From assembly GCA_902524285.1 (NCBI GenBank), contig CABZCR010000003.1:1-64000 (forward strand): a stretch of 64,000 nucleotides of DNA, given 5' to 3'. A program made the translations under genes and the position numbers. This DNA is from an uncultured Pelagibacteraceae bacterium. GTDB lineage: Bacteria; Pseudomonadota; Alphaproteobacteria; Pelagibacterales; AG-422-B15. The notes beneath the pieces were generated by a model. It was given only the letters and a program-made list of their open reading frames with translations, did not search any database and was not told the DNA's origin. Below, piece by piece: positions 22,335-30,983 of this stretch (its first letter is position 1; each line of letters opens with the position of its first letter).

Positions 22335-23549
22335 ATGACCTTATCAATAAAACCATTCAAAGCCTTTAGGCCTTTACAGAAAAGAGTAGAGGAGGTGGTA
22401 TTGCCAACTTTTGATAATTTAACGAACAAACAGTTAAATAAAATTTTAAAAGAGTCAGAATATAATTTCCTAAACGTAGTAAGCCCAAAAGCATTTTACC
22501 CTAACATTACCAAAAAAAATTCAAAAAAGCACGCATACGAGCACTTAGAATCTATGATTAAGAATAATATTATTTTTCAGGAGAAGGAAGAATGTTTTTA
22601 TATATATTGTTTAGATAAATATAATAAGAAGCAGTTTGGTATAGTTGCATCAATAGAGTTCGAGGAAGGGAATAATAAAATTCTGAAACATGAAGCAATA
22701 TTTAAAGCACGATCAAATTCTATCATGGAAACAATTGAACATACAAAAATGCAAATAGGTCCAGTTTATTTATCCTATAAAAATCAAAATAGCAGACCCA
22801 TTGATTTTAAAAAATACGAAAGAAAAAAACCTCTTTATAAATTTAAGTCGCCAGGTGGTACAACTAGATCTCTTTGGAAAGTAAGTGAAAAAAATGAAAT
22901 CCAATCTTTGAGAAAGAAATTATCAAAAATTCGAAAATTTTATATTGCTGATGGGCATCACAGGTACTCCGCTATTGAAAATTTAAATAAAAAGAAAAAT
23001 ATTAATAAAATTAAAAAAGAAAAAATAAACCTTCTTGCGGCAATATTTGATGAGCATTCTGTTAATATATTGAGCTTTCATCGACTAGCTAAATTTAAAA
23101 ATTTTAATCAACAAAAAATAATTCAGGCCTTAAAGAAAAAATTTAAGCTAGAAAAAAAATTAAAATTTAAAAATCCGTGTGACCCAGGCAGTGTGATGAT
23201 ATATTTAAATAAAACTTGGTACAATGTTTCACTCACATCAAATAAAAAACTCTATACTAAATATGAAACTGACACTGACATAGTTGAGAAAATAATGATA
23301 AATAGTATCATTAAAAAACAATGTAATTGTTCTTTAGTAAATTTGTCTAATATTCCTGGTAAATTTGATCATAAAAAGTTAGCAAATGAAGTGGATAAAG
23401 GTGTGGCAGATATAGGATTTTTTATTTGCCCTTTACCGATGAAAAAGATAATGTCCATCGCAGACAAAGGTAAGATTGTCCCTAAAAAGTCAACTTACTT
23501 TGACCCGAAGCCTGCTGATGGCTTGGTTAATTTGCTTATGGATATTTAA
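22335..23549 (+). CDS. DUF1015 family protein
   Basis: A 404-residue DUF1015 protein, recognised from FKAFRPLQ near the N-terminus, FYIADGHHRYSAIENL in the middle and the C-terminal ADKGKIVPKKSTYFDPKPADGLV. The biochemical role is not established; the family frequently neighbours serine-biosynthesis genes, as here, where serC starts 4 bases after its stop. The protein is unusually rich in Lys and Asn, reflecting the AT-rich genome. Function beyond a link to serine or phosphoglycerate metabolism is inference. Confidence 0.88.
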   Translation: MTLSIKPFKAFRPLQKRVEEVVLPTFDNLTNKQLNKILKESEYNFLNVVSPKAFYPNITKKNSKKHAYEHLESMIKNNIIFQEKEECFYIYCLDKYNKKQFGIVASIEFEEGNNKILKHEAIFKARSNSIMETIEHTKMQIGPVYLSYKNQNSRPIDFKKYERKKPLYKFKSPGGTTRSLWKVSEKNEIQSLRKKLSKIRKFYIADGHHRYSAIENLNKKKNINKIKKEKINLLAAIFDEHSVNILSFHRLAKFKNFNQQKIIQALKKKFKLEKKLKFKNPCDPGSVMIYLNKTWYNVSLTSNKKLYTKYETDTDIVEKIMINSIIKKQCNCSLVNLSNIPGKFDHKKLANEVDKGVADIGFFICPLPMKKIMSIADKGKIVPKKSTYFDPKPADGLVNLLMDI

Positions 23550-23553
23550 TTTA

Positions 23554-24714
23554 ATGGAAAAGCCCGCTCAGAAACCTCATTATCCTTATTTTTCATCCGG
23601 TCCCTGCGCCAAACCTCCTGGATGGTCGTTTGATAATTTAAAAAATGCAGCTCTTTCAAGGTCTCACAGATCTGGTGCAGCTGTTAAAAAACTTCAAGAG
23701 GTAATTGATAAGTCAAGACAACTGTTGGAAATTCCTGATGACTACTTAATTGGTATTGTTCCAGCTTCTGACACTGGCGCTGTTGAAATGGCTATGTGGT
23801 GTATGCTTGGTCAAAGAGGAGTTGAAGTTTATTCATGGGAAAATTTTGGTCATGACTGGAATATAGACGCAGGAGAACAACTGCCTCTAAAAGATAAAAA
23901 GTTAATTAAAGCAGAATATGGCGAACTTCCTGATTTTTCTGATAGCAATTCTGACAACGATATTGTTTTTACATGGAATGGTACTACCGCAGGTGTAAGA
24001 ATAAAAAATACTGATTGGATAAGTGATCAAAGAAAAGGATTAACAATATGTGATGCCACATCAGCAGTTTTTTCAATGCACATGGATTGGCATAAATTAG
24101 ATGTTATTACTTACTCATGGCAAAAAGTTTTAGGAAGTGAAGCTGCTCATGGTATGTTGATTTTATCCCCTCGTGCAGTTGAACGACTTGAAACTTTCAC
24201 TCCACCATGGCCCATCCCAAAAATATTTCGTCTAGCAAATAATCAAAAATTAATTTCAGGAATATTTTCTGGAGCAACAATAAACACTCCATCCATGATC
24301 AGTGTTGAAGATGTATTAAATTCCCTTAACTGGGGATTAGAGTTAGGCGGTTTAAATAAATTAATTGATATATCAGAAACAAATTTAAAATTAGTTAATA
24401 ATTGGATTGATAAGCATGATAATTTTGAATTTCTAGCTAAAGATCCAGAGACCAGATCTTGTACTTCAATTTGTATACTTCCAAAGGATGAGTGGTTTAA
24501 AACCCTTAATGACGAAGACAAAGTAAATTTTATGAAGGAAGTTTGTTCATTGCTTGAAAGCAATGAAGCAGGATATGATCTAAACTCCTATAAAACGGCG
24601 CCACCGGGAATTAGAATATGGGGCGGTTCAACAGTTGAAAATAAAAATGTTGAACTTGTTCTACCTTGGATTGACTGGGCTTATTTAACAACTAAAGAAG
24701 CCTTTAAAAAGTGA
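23554..24714 (+). CDS. serC: Phosphoserine aminotransferase
   Basis: PLP enzyme converting 3-phosphohydroxypyruvate to phosphoserine. The ATG at 23554 gives 386 residues beginning MEKPAQKPHYPYFSSGPCAK, matching the alphaproteobacterial long SerC type; the frame is open upstream to an ATG at 23476 but using it would overlap DUF1015 by 74 bases and add a non-conserved segment. The PLP lysine lies in YSWQKVLGSEAAHGM; TWNGTTAGVRI is the phosphate-binding region. The stop overlaps the serA GTG. Confidence 0.94.
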   Translation: MEKPAQKPHYPYFSSGPCAKPPGWSFDNLKNAALSRSHRSGAAVKKLQEVIDKSRQLLEIPDDYLIGIVPASDTGAVEMAMWCMLGQRGVEVYSWENFGHDWNIDAGEQLPLKDKKLIKAEYGELPDFSDSNSDNDIVFTWNGTTAGVRIKNTDWISDQRKGLTICDATSAVFSMHMDWHKLDVITYSWQKVLGSEAAHGMLILSPRAVERLETFTPPWPIPKIFRLANNQKLISGIFSGATINTPSMISVEDVLNSLNWGLELGGLNKLIDISETNLKLVNNWIDKHDNFEFLAKDPETRSCTSICILPKDEWFKTLNDEDKVNFMKEVCSLLESNEAGYDLNSYKTAPPGIRIWGGSTVENKNVELVLPWIDWAYLTTKEAFKK

Positions 24715-25652
24715 ATAAAGTACTTATTGCCGATAATGTTTCTGACGCTGTTTTTAAAGTATTTGATGAAAATAACATTGAATATGTTCAGAAAACAGGT
24801 CTTAGTGAAGACGAGCTTTCAAGAGAAATCGTAGATTACGCCGGGTTAGTAATTAGATCAGCAGTCACTGTAACTGACAAAATAATAAGCAGCGCTAAAA
24901 ATCTGAGAGTTATTGGTAGGCCAGGCGTAGGGGTTGACAATGTTGACCTTGACTCAGCTACCAAAAATAACATCGTAGTCATGAACACTCCTCTTGGAAA
25001 TGTTCAAGCAACTGCCGAACTTACATTTTCTATTATACATGCATTAATGAGAAAAATTACAGAGGCGAATGAGTCAATGCACAGTAAAAAATGGGAGAAA
25101 AAGAATTTTATTGGATCTGAGATGTTGGGCAAAACTATTGGCATCGTAGGATTTGGGAATATAGGAAAAAAAATTTCTGAAATATCACACGCATATGGAA
25201 TGAATGTTCTTGTTCATAGTGCTTCATTAAGTGATACAGAACAAAAAAAATATAAAGTTGAAAAAGTATCTTTTGAAGAAATTTTGTTACACTCAGATAT
25301 TATAACTTTTCATAATAAACTATCAGATAAATCAAAATATATGATTAATAAAGACACTCTTAAAACAATTAAAAAAACAGCAATTATTATTAATTGTGCG
25401 AGAGGTGGAATTGTAAATGAAAATGATGTTAAGAATGCAATTGATAAAAATGGTTTAGGAGGATATGGCTGCGATGTTTACGAGAAAGAGCCACAAACTG
25501 ATAGTATATTCTCAGGTATGAAAAAAGTTGTAATGACACCTCACATCGGCGCCAGTACTGCAGAGGCGCAAGAAAAAGTTGCTATACAAATTGCAGAGCA
25601 AATGGTCGATTATCTTTTAAATAATAATGTAGTTAACCAAGTAAACAAATAA
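24711..25652 (+). CDS. serA: D-3-phosphoglycerate dehydrogenase, short form without regulatory domain
   Basis: NAD-dependent D-2-hydroxyacid dehydrogenase of 313 residues. It has GRPGVGVDNVDL, the Rossmann motif GIVGFGNIGKK, catalytic Arg (NCARGGIVNE), Glu (YEKEP) and His (TPHIGAST). Operon position right after serC makes phosphoglycerate dehydrogenase the likely role. The allosteric-substrate-binding and ACT domains found in most alphaproteobacterial SerA proteins (about 525 residues) are missing. GTG start overlapping the serC TGA by four bases. Another hydroxyacid substrate remains possible. Confidence 0.85.
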   Translation: MNKVLIADNVSDAVFKVFDENNIEYVQKTGLSEDELSREIVDYAGLVIRSAVTVTDKIISSAKNLRVIGRPGVGVDNVDLDSATKNNIVVMNTPLGNVQATAELTFSIIHALMRKITEANESMHSKKWEKKNFIGSEMLGKTIGIVGFGNIGKKISEISHAYGMNVLVHSASLSDTEQKKYKVEKVSFEEILLHSDIITFHNKLSDKSKYMINKDTLKTIKKTAIIINCARGGIVNENDVKNAIDKNGLGGYGCDVYEKEPQTDSIFSGMKKVVMTPHIGASTAEAQEKVAIQIAEQMVDYLLNNNVVNQVNK

Positions 25653-26372
25653 ATGTCTAATACTCTGATATTAATCAGACACGGTAAAAGTGTTTGGAAC
25701 GTAAAAAATATTTTTACCGGATGGGTTGATGTAGAATTAGACGATTTAGGAAAAAAAGAGGCATTAAAGTCAGCATTGTTACTCAAAGAAGCTGAAATAG
25801 TTCCTTCATTCGCATTTACATCATTTTTAAAAAGGGCACAAAATACGCTTCAAATAATTCTTGAGGAATTAAATATATATAATCTTCACACAGAAACTGC
25901 CTGGGAATTAAATGAAAGACACTATGGAGCACTGCAAGGATTAAACAAAGATGAAGTTAAAAAAAAATATGGTGAAGATCAGTTTTTAAAATGGAGGAGA
26001 GGTTACAGCACACCACCACCTGCACTACCAATTGATAGTGAAATGAATCCTAATAAAGACGATTTATATAAAGGAATAAATAATTTACCCCTAACGGAAT
26101 GTTTAGAAGATACGTATGCGAGAGTAATTCCTTACTGGGAAAATTCTATAAAACCTTTAGTACTAAAAAATACCACTATTATTTCAGCACATGGAAACAG
26201 CTTAAGAGCTCTATGTAAGTACTTGTTTGACGTATCTGATGAAGACATAACAAGCTTAGAAATACCAACTGCAAATCCACTAGTTATCAGCCTAAATAAT
26301 AGTTGCAAAATTCACTCCGCAAGTTATCTTGATGCCTCCAGAGCACAAAAATTGCCAATAATTGGCGAATAA
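25653..26372 (+). CDS. gpmA: 2,3-bisphosphoglycerate-dependent phosphoglycerate mutase
   Basis: Interconverts 3- and 2-phosphoglycerate. The 239-residue protein has the phosphohistidine motif LIRHGKSVWN, the family signature NERHYGALQG and SAHGNSLRALCKY with the second catalytic His. Its ATG directly abuts the serA stop, so three enzymes acting on phosphoglycerate (SerC, SerA, GpmA) are encoded in one run. Confidence 0.95.
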   Translation: MSNTLILIRHGKSVWNVKNIFTGWVDVELDDLGKKEALKSALLLKEAEIVPSFAFTSFLKRAQNTLQIILEELNIYNLHTETAWELNERHYGALQGLNKDEVKKKYGEDQFLKWRRGYSTPPPALPIDSEMNPNKDDLYKGINNLPLTECLEDTYARVIPYWENSIKPLVLKNTTIISAHGNSLRALCKYLFDVSDEDITSLEIPTANPLVISLNNSCKIHSASYLDASRAQKLPIIGE

Positions 26373-26384
26373 AAAGGGAAAGTT

Positions 26385-27557
26385 ATGAGTGAAGTATTTA
26401 TTACATCTGCCGTTAGAACAGCCGTTGGTTCTTTTAATGGATCTTTATCGGGCATGCCAGCACACGATTTAGGCACAATAGTTATAAAAGAAACGCTTAA
26501 TAGATCAGGCATTGAAGGTGGTGATGTAGATGAGGTGATACTTGGACAAGTACTAACTGCAGCAACCGGTCAAAACCCTGCTAGACAAGCATCAATAAAT
26601 GCTGGTTTAAATAAAGAAACCCCAGCATGGCTAGTTAATCAAGTTTGTGGATCTGGCTTACGAAGTGTTGCTTTGGCCTACCAATCTGTAATGAATGGCG
26701 ATGCAAATATTATTATTGCTGGTGGACAAGAAAGTATGAGTCAATCCCCGCACTGTATGCACCTAAGAAATGGTACCAAAATGGGCGATGATAAGATGAT
26801 CGACTCAATGATCAAAGATGGTTTGTGGGATGCTTTTAATGGATATCATATGGGAACAACTGCTGAAAATGTTGCACAACAATGGCAAATTACTAGAGAT
26901 CAACAAGATGAATTTGCTTTTAACTCACAACAGAAAGCAAGTAAAGCTAAAGCAGATGGAGTATTTAAGGATGAAATTGTTCCAGTTGAAGTCCCATCAA
27001 GAAAAGAGACAGTAGTTTTTGATAGTGATGAATATATTAAAGACAATGTTCAATTAGAAAAAATTTCATCTTTAAGACCTGCATTTGCAAAAGAGGGAAC
27101 AGTTACAGCGGCAAATGCAAGTGGTATAAACGATGGCGCAGCTGCTTTGGCAGTAATGTCCTCAGATGAAATGAAAAAAAGAAACCTTGAGCCTATAGCA
27201 AGAATTGTATCGTGGTCAAGTGCTGGGGTTGATCCATCTGTGATGGGTACAGGACCTATACCTGCAAGCAGAAAAGCTCTTGATAAAGCAGGGTGGGATG
27301 TTTCTGATTTAGATTTAATTGAGTCAAATGAAGCATTTGCCGCTCAATCTTGTGCAGTAAATAAAGAAATGGGATGGGATGTTTCAAAAGTTAATGTTAA
27401 CGGGGGAGCGATTGCCATAGGACATCCAATTGGTGCGTCAGGAGCTAGAATTCTTGTAACATTATTAAATCAAATGAAAAGACAGGACGCTAAAAAAGGA
27501 CTTGCCACATTATGCATTGGTGGCGGCATGGGTGTCGCTTTGTGCGTCGAACGATAG
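26385..27557 (+). CDS. phaA: Acetyl-CoA C-acetyltransferase (beta-ketothiolase)
   Basis: Condenses two acetyl-CoA to acetoacetyl-CoA. The 390-residue thiolase has the nucleophilic Cys in VNQVCGSGLRSV, NVNGGAIAIGHPIGASG with the catalytic His, and CIGGGMGVALC with the second catalytic Cys. Shine-Dalgarno AAAGGGAAAG precedes the ATG. Followed after 9 bases by phaB. With the ethylmalonyl-CoA genes 15 kb downstream, its main role may be to feed that pathway; no PHA synthase is in the window. Confidence 0.94.
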   Translation: MSEVFITSAVRTAVGSFNGSLSGMPAHDLGTIVIKETLNRSGIEGGDVDEVILGQVLTAATGQNPARQASINAGLNKETPAWLVNQVCGSGLRSVALAYQSVMNGDANIIIAGGQESMSQSPHCMHLRNGTKMGDDKMIDSMIKDGLWDAFNGYHMGTTAENVAQQWQITRDQQDEFAFNSQQKASKAKADGVFKDEIVPVEVPSRKETVVFDSDEYIKDNVQLEKISSLRPAFAKEGTVTAANASGINDGAAALAVMSSDEMKKRNLEPIARIVSWSSAGVDPSVMGTGPIPASRKALDKAGWDVSDLDLIESNEAFAAQSCAVNKEMGWDVSKVNVNGGAIAIGHPIGASGARILVTLLNQMKRQDAKKGLATLCIGGGMGVALCVER

Positions 27558-27566
27558 GAGAAAATT

Positions 27567-28289
27567 ATGTCTAAAGTAGCATTAGTAACTGGAGGAACAA
27601 GAGGAATAGGTGCTGCAATATCTCTTGCTTTAAAAAAGGAGGGGTGCAATGTTGCTGCAACCTATAGTTCAAATTCAGATGCAGCAAATAAGTTTTCATC
27701 CGAAAACGGTATTGAGGTATTTCAATGGAATGTTGCTGATGCAGCTGCATGTGAAGCGGGCGTAAAGCAAGTTGCTGATAAGCTGGGCACTGTTGACATT
27801 TTAGTGAATAATGCCGGCATTTCCAAAGCTTCAATGGCTCATAAAATGTCAGTTGAACAATGGGATGATGTAATAAGAACTGACTTAGATTCAGTTTTTT
27901 ATATGACAAGATGTGTACTTGAAGGCATGAGAGAAAAATCTTTTGGGAGAATAATTAGCATTTCTTCTATTAACGGTCAAAAAGGTGAGATGGGCCTGAT
28001 AAATTATAGTGCGGCAAAAGCTGGTTTACTAGGTTTTACCAAAGCCTTAGCACAAGAAACTGCTAGAAAGAATATTACAGTTAATGCTATTGCACCTGGT
28101 TATATCGATACTGAAATACTAGCCGATGCCTCCGAGGATTTTATGAAAAGTTTAATTGGAAAAATTCCTGTAGGAAGGCTTGGATCAGTTGATGAGGTTT
28201 CACGAATAGTTACATTTCTTGCTAGTGATGAAGCGGGCTTTATAACAGGTTCTACGATATCTGCAAACGGTGGACAGTATTTTACTTAA
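27567..28289 (+). CDS. phaB: Acetoacetyl-CoA reductase
   Basis: NADPH-dependent short-chain dehydrogenase giving (R)-3-hydroxybutyryl-CoA. The 240 residues contain VTGGTRGIG, NNAGI, SISSINGQKGEMGLINYSAAK (Ser, Tyr, Lys catalytic set) and INGQKG, which separates PhaB from FabG. Good AGGAG ribosome binding site. Its TAA overlaps the gloB stop on the other strand as TTAA. FabG-like activity cannot be fully excluded. Confidence 0.92.
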   Translation: MSKVALVTGGTRGIGAAISLALKKEGCNVAATYSSNSDAANKFSSENGIEVFQWNVADAAACEAGVKQVADKLGTVDILVNNAGISKASMAHKMSVEQWDDVIRTDLDSVFYMTRCVLEGMREKSFGRIISISSINGQKGEMGLINYSAAKAGLLGFTKALAQETARKNITVNAIAPGYIDTEILADASEDFMKSLIGKIPVGRLGSVDEVSRIVTFLASDEAGFITGSTISANGGQYFT

Positions 28290-29044
28290 AAGGAATCTTT
28301 GAGATTTCTTATGTGACCGAATACTTCTTCTGGACTTTTTCCCGTAAGCCCCAGTGAGTTGATCAAATCTTTATCATCTGCCTTTAAGAAAATATTTAAT
28401 CTCTTTTCATCCCCAATTGTTGATGGAATAGATGGTATGTTTTGTTTATCTAGGCTTTTCAGACGTTCTATTTTTGACTCTATTTCATCCGACGGGTAAA
28501 TAGAGCTTATAAAATTTCCATTACTTAAAGTATATTCATGGCCACAGTAAATTTTTGTTTCATCAGGTAGATCCCTTAATTTTGTAAGAGATTTCCACAT
28601 CATTTCTGGTGAACCTTCAAAAAGTCTACCACATCCAAGTGAAAATAGCGTGTCACCTGTAAAAACAAGTTTTAGGGATTCAAAATAAAAAGCGATGTGG
28701 CCCGTAGTATGCCCAGGTATTTCAATTATCTGAGCATTGTGTTCATCAAAATTCCAAATATCACCCTCTGAAACCTTTATATCAATTCCTGGTATTCTCT
28801 CAAAATCTTTTTTGCTGCCAACTATTTTGCATTCATACTTTTCTTTAAGTTCAAAATTTCCACCTACATGATCAAAATGATGATGAGTATTGAGTATGAA
28901 TTTTAAATTAAGTCTGTGTTTATTTAGAACATCAATTACAGGACCTGCTTCAGAAGGATCAACAACAAATGCATCCCCATTTTTATTTGAGTATATATAA
29001 GCATAATTATCGCTTAAGCATTTAACAATTAGTATTTCAGTCAT
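28286..29044 (-). CDS. gloB: Hydroxyacylglutathione hydrolase (glyoxalase II)
   Basis: Metallo-beta-lactamase-fold enzyme that hydrolyses S-D-lactoylglutathione in methylglyoxal detoxification. The 252-residue protein has the metal motif THHHFDHVGG, GHTTGHIAFY, FTGDTLFSLGCGRLFEG and the C-terminal glutathione-binding domain. It begins two bases after the metW stop and so is probably on the SAM-controlled metX-metW transcript. Confidence 0.94.
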   Translation of the reverse strand: MTEILIVKCLSDNYAYIYSNKNGDAFVVDPSEAGPVIDVLNKHRLNLKFILNTHHHFDHVGGNFELKEKYECKIVGSKKDFERIPGIDIKVSEGDIWNFDEHNAQIIEIPGHTTGHIAFYFESLKLVFTGDTLFSLGCGRLFEGSPEMMWKSLTKLRDLPDETKIYCGHEYTLSNGNFISSIYPSDEIESKIERLKSLDKQNIPSIPSTIGDEKRLNIFLKADDKDLINSLGLTGKSPEEVFGHIRNLKDSF

Positions 29045-29046
29045 AT

Positions 29047-29658
29047 TTAATCCTTTGAAACTAAAAAAAGTCCGACTTCATTAAAGTAGCTATCAAGAAA
29101 ATTTTTTCCACTAAAATTGGAAAGTTTTTTATTAGAAAGATCACCTTTCTTTTCAATTTTGATTTCTAACTCCTCACATAAATCAATAAAATCATTGATT
29201 GTACAAAAATGTAGATTTGGAGTTTCATGCCATGAATAACTTAGTTTCTTGCTTACTGGCATTTTTCTATTCAACAATAAACTAGCGCCAATCTTCCAGT
29301 GACCAAAATTCGGAAAGGATATAATTGCTTTTTTAGAAATTCTCACCAATTGCTGCATTACTGTTTTAGGACTTTTTGTAGCTTGTAACGTATAAGTAAG
29401 TATTGAATAATCAAATAACTTATCTGGATAATCATACAAATCAGTATCTGCATCTCCTTCAATTACTGAAATGCCTTTTGCTAAACAAAGCTGAACCTTT
29501 TTTTGATCGATTTCCATCCCGCGACCATCAATATTTTTATACTCTCTCAAATACTCCAACAAAGACCCATCATTGCACCCAACATCAATAACAGAAGCAT
29601 TGTTAGGAATTAGCTCAGCAATTACCCCAAAATCTTTGTTCTCGTTTATTAAGCTCAT
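29047..29658 (-). CDS. metW: Methionine biosynthesis protein MetW
   Basis: Methyltransferase-fold partner of MetX; in several proteobacteria it is needed for full homoserine acyltransferase activity. The 203 residues begin with the SAM-binding glycine motif (VIDVGCNDGSLLEYL) and carry SWHETPNLHFCTINDF typical of MetW. The start overlaps the metX stop by four bases. No methylated substrate is known. Confidence 0.92.
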   Translation of the reverse strand: MSLINENKDFGVIAELIPNNASVIDVGCNDGSLLEYLREYKNIDGRGMEIDQKKVQLCLAKGISVIEGDADTDLYDYPDKLFDYSILTYTLQATKSPKTVMQQLVRISKKAIISFPNFGHWKIGASLLLNRKMPVSKKLSYSWHETPNLHFCTINDFIDLCEELEIKIEKKGDLSNKKLSNFSGKNFLDSYFNEVGLFLVSKD

Positions 29659-30770
29659 AAATTTTCAAATGTTGAATTAATGAATCCTTTTATCGCCTCA
29701 AAAAACTTTGGTTCATCCAATAGGAATGAATCATGACCGTTTTCAGTTTCAATTTCAATAAAACTGACATTAAGCCCAAGAGAGTTAAAAACTTTTACAA
29801 TTTTTTTGTTTTCAGATGTCGGGTATAGCCAATCACTGGTAAATGACACACAAAGAATTTTAGATTGCGTTTTTTTAAAGGCCTCTATTAAGGAGCCATT
29901 ATTTGCTGAGGAAACATCAAAATAATCCATTGCCCGAGTGATATATAGATAGCTGTTTGCATCAAAGCGATCAACAAAAGTAAATCCTTGATGTCTTAAG
30001 TAACTTTCAATTTGAAAATCGGCATCAAAAGAATAATCCAAGCTATTTTTATCTTGGAGATTTCTTCCAAACTTACTTTGTAGAGCTTCTTTAGATAGAT
30101 ATGAAATATGTGCTGCCATTCTAGCTACTGAAAGCCCTTTCATGGGTTTTTTATCAGAATGATAGTAATTCCCCGATTGCCAGTTTGGATCAGCCATTAT
30201 GGACTGCCTTGCAAGTTCATTTAATGCAATGTTTTGAGCCGAATGGTTTGTTGCAGTTGCAATAGGAACTGCTGAATGTACCATTTCAGGAAACTTTGAA
30301 AGCCATTCGAGTACCAACATGCCCCCCATCGATCCGCCAGTAACACAGAATATTTTTTCAATTCCCAAATAATCAATTAATAATTTTTGAGCTCTGACCA
30401 TATCTGCAATTGTAATTACAGGAAAATCAGTCGCGAATTCTTTACCGTTTTCAGGATTTATTTCTTTTGGACCCGTTGATCCCATGCACCCACCAATAAC
30501 ATTAGGGCAAATGACAAAGAACTTGTTCGTATCAATTGGTTTATCGGGCCCTACAACCATCGACCACCAGCCATGTTTTTTTGTAATGGGATGATCACTT
30601 GCCACATATTGATCGCCAGTCAAGGCATGACAAACTAAGATTGAATTATTTTTTTTATCGTTAAGTTTGCCATATGTGGTATATGCAGTTTTAAATTTAG
30701 ATAAACTTCCACCTCCATCCAAATTTAATGGCTCATTTTCTGCTAAAGTAACAATTTTATTTTCACTCAT
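29655..30770 (-). CDS. metX: Homoserine O-acyltransferase (acetyltransferase type)
   Basis: Alpha/beta hydrolase-fold enzyme that activates homoserine for methionine synthesis. The 371-residue protein has the nucleophile elbow GGSMGGML, the catalytic Asp in TSDWLYP and His in ENGHDSFLL, and the NVIGGCMGSTGP substrate loop. MetX proteins may use acetyl- or succinyl-CoA; sequence family alone does not prove which. The leader carries a SAM-II riboswitch and terminator; GGA 11 bases before the ATG is the likely ribosome binding site. Confidence 0.95.
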   Translation of the reverse strand: MSENKIVTLAENEPLNLDGGGSLSKFKTAYTTYGKLNDKKNNSILVCHALTGDQYVASDHPITKKHGWWSMVVGPDKPIDTNKFFVICPNVIGGCMGSTGPKEINPENGKEFATDFPVITIADMVRAQKLLIDYLGIEKIFCVTGGSMGGMLVLEWLSKFPEMVHSAVPIATATNHSAQNIALNELARQSIMADPNWQSGNYYHSDKKPMKGLSVARMAAHISYLSKEALQSKFGRNLQDKNSLDYSFDADFQIESYLRHQGFTFVDRFDANSYLYITRAMDYFDVSSANNGSLIEAFKKTQSKILCVSFTSDWLYPTSENKKIVKVFNSLGLNVSFIEIETENGHDSFLLDEPKFFEAIKGFINSTFENL

Positions 30771-30780
30771 AATTTATTCC

Positions 30781-30816
30781 AAAAAAAAACCGCCCAACAA
30801 CTAAGTTTGGCGGTTT
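30781..30816 (-). terminator. Intrinsic terminator in the metX leader (riboswitch expression platform)
   Basis: Read on the minus strand, AAACCGCC (30809-30816) pairs perfectly over eight bases with GGCGGTTT across a 14-base loop, followed by a run of T through 30781. It lies six bases after the SAM-II aptamer and just before the metX ribosome binding site, so it acts as an attenuator rather than an end-of-gene terminator. Confidence 0.85.
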
Positions 30817-30822
30817 CAACTA

Positions 30823-30877
30823 CCTCTTTAGCTGCATTTTTATTGCGCCCGCAAGCTGTGCTCAAATCGGCGCAATT
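30823..30877 (-). promoter_or_regulatory. SAM-II riboswitch aptamer upstream of metX
   Basis: The minus-strand transcript reads GCGCCGATTTGAGC, then GCTTGCGGGCGC, then AATAAAAATGCAGCTAAAGAGG. This matches the SAM-II pseudoknot: P1 stem GCGCC/GGGCGC with the conserved GATTT loop, the CTTGC segment, and the downstream ATAAA..TGCAGCTAAA.AGG strand that closes the pseudoknot around S-adenosylmethionine. SAM-II is known upstream of metA/metX in alphaproteobacteria and in marine metagenomes. It starts at about the predicted transcription start. High SAM should lower metX-metW(-gloB) expression. Confidence 0.93.
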
Positions 30878-30882
30878 CATGT

Positions 30883-30909
30883 ATTATATATTCAATAGGA
30901 TATTGTCAA
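30883..30909 (-). promoter_or_regulatory. Strong promoter of metX-metW-gloB
   Basis: Minus strand: consensus TTGACA (30904-30909), a 15-base spacer and consensus TATAAT (30883-30888); with a 17-base spacer the -10 would be TAATAC. Transcription would start near 30876, exactly at the riboswitch 5' end, giving a leader of about 105 bases. The remaining roughly 75 bases up to hisC show no other element. Confidence 0.8.
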
Positions 30910-30983
30910 ATTAGAAGATTTATTTATTTCAAAGATTTTCTTTCAAATTTAGCGATATTCACCTATTTATAGCCAATTAAAAT

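Noticed and set aside
23476..23553. Upstream start for serC
   Set aside because: It would overlap the DUF1015 gene by 74 bases; homologous SerC proteins begin near the SSGPCAKP motif, which fits ATG 23554.
26385..28289. phaA-phaB read as a polyhydroxybutyrate synthesis operon
   Set aside because: No PHA synthase, phasin or depolymerase is in the window, while ethylmalonyl-CoA pathway genes are; the intermediate is needed for that route.
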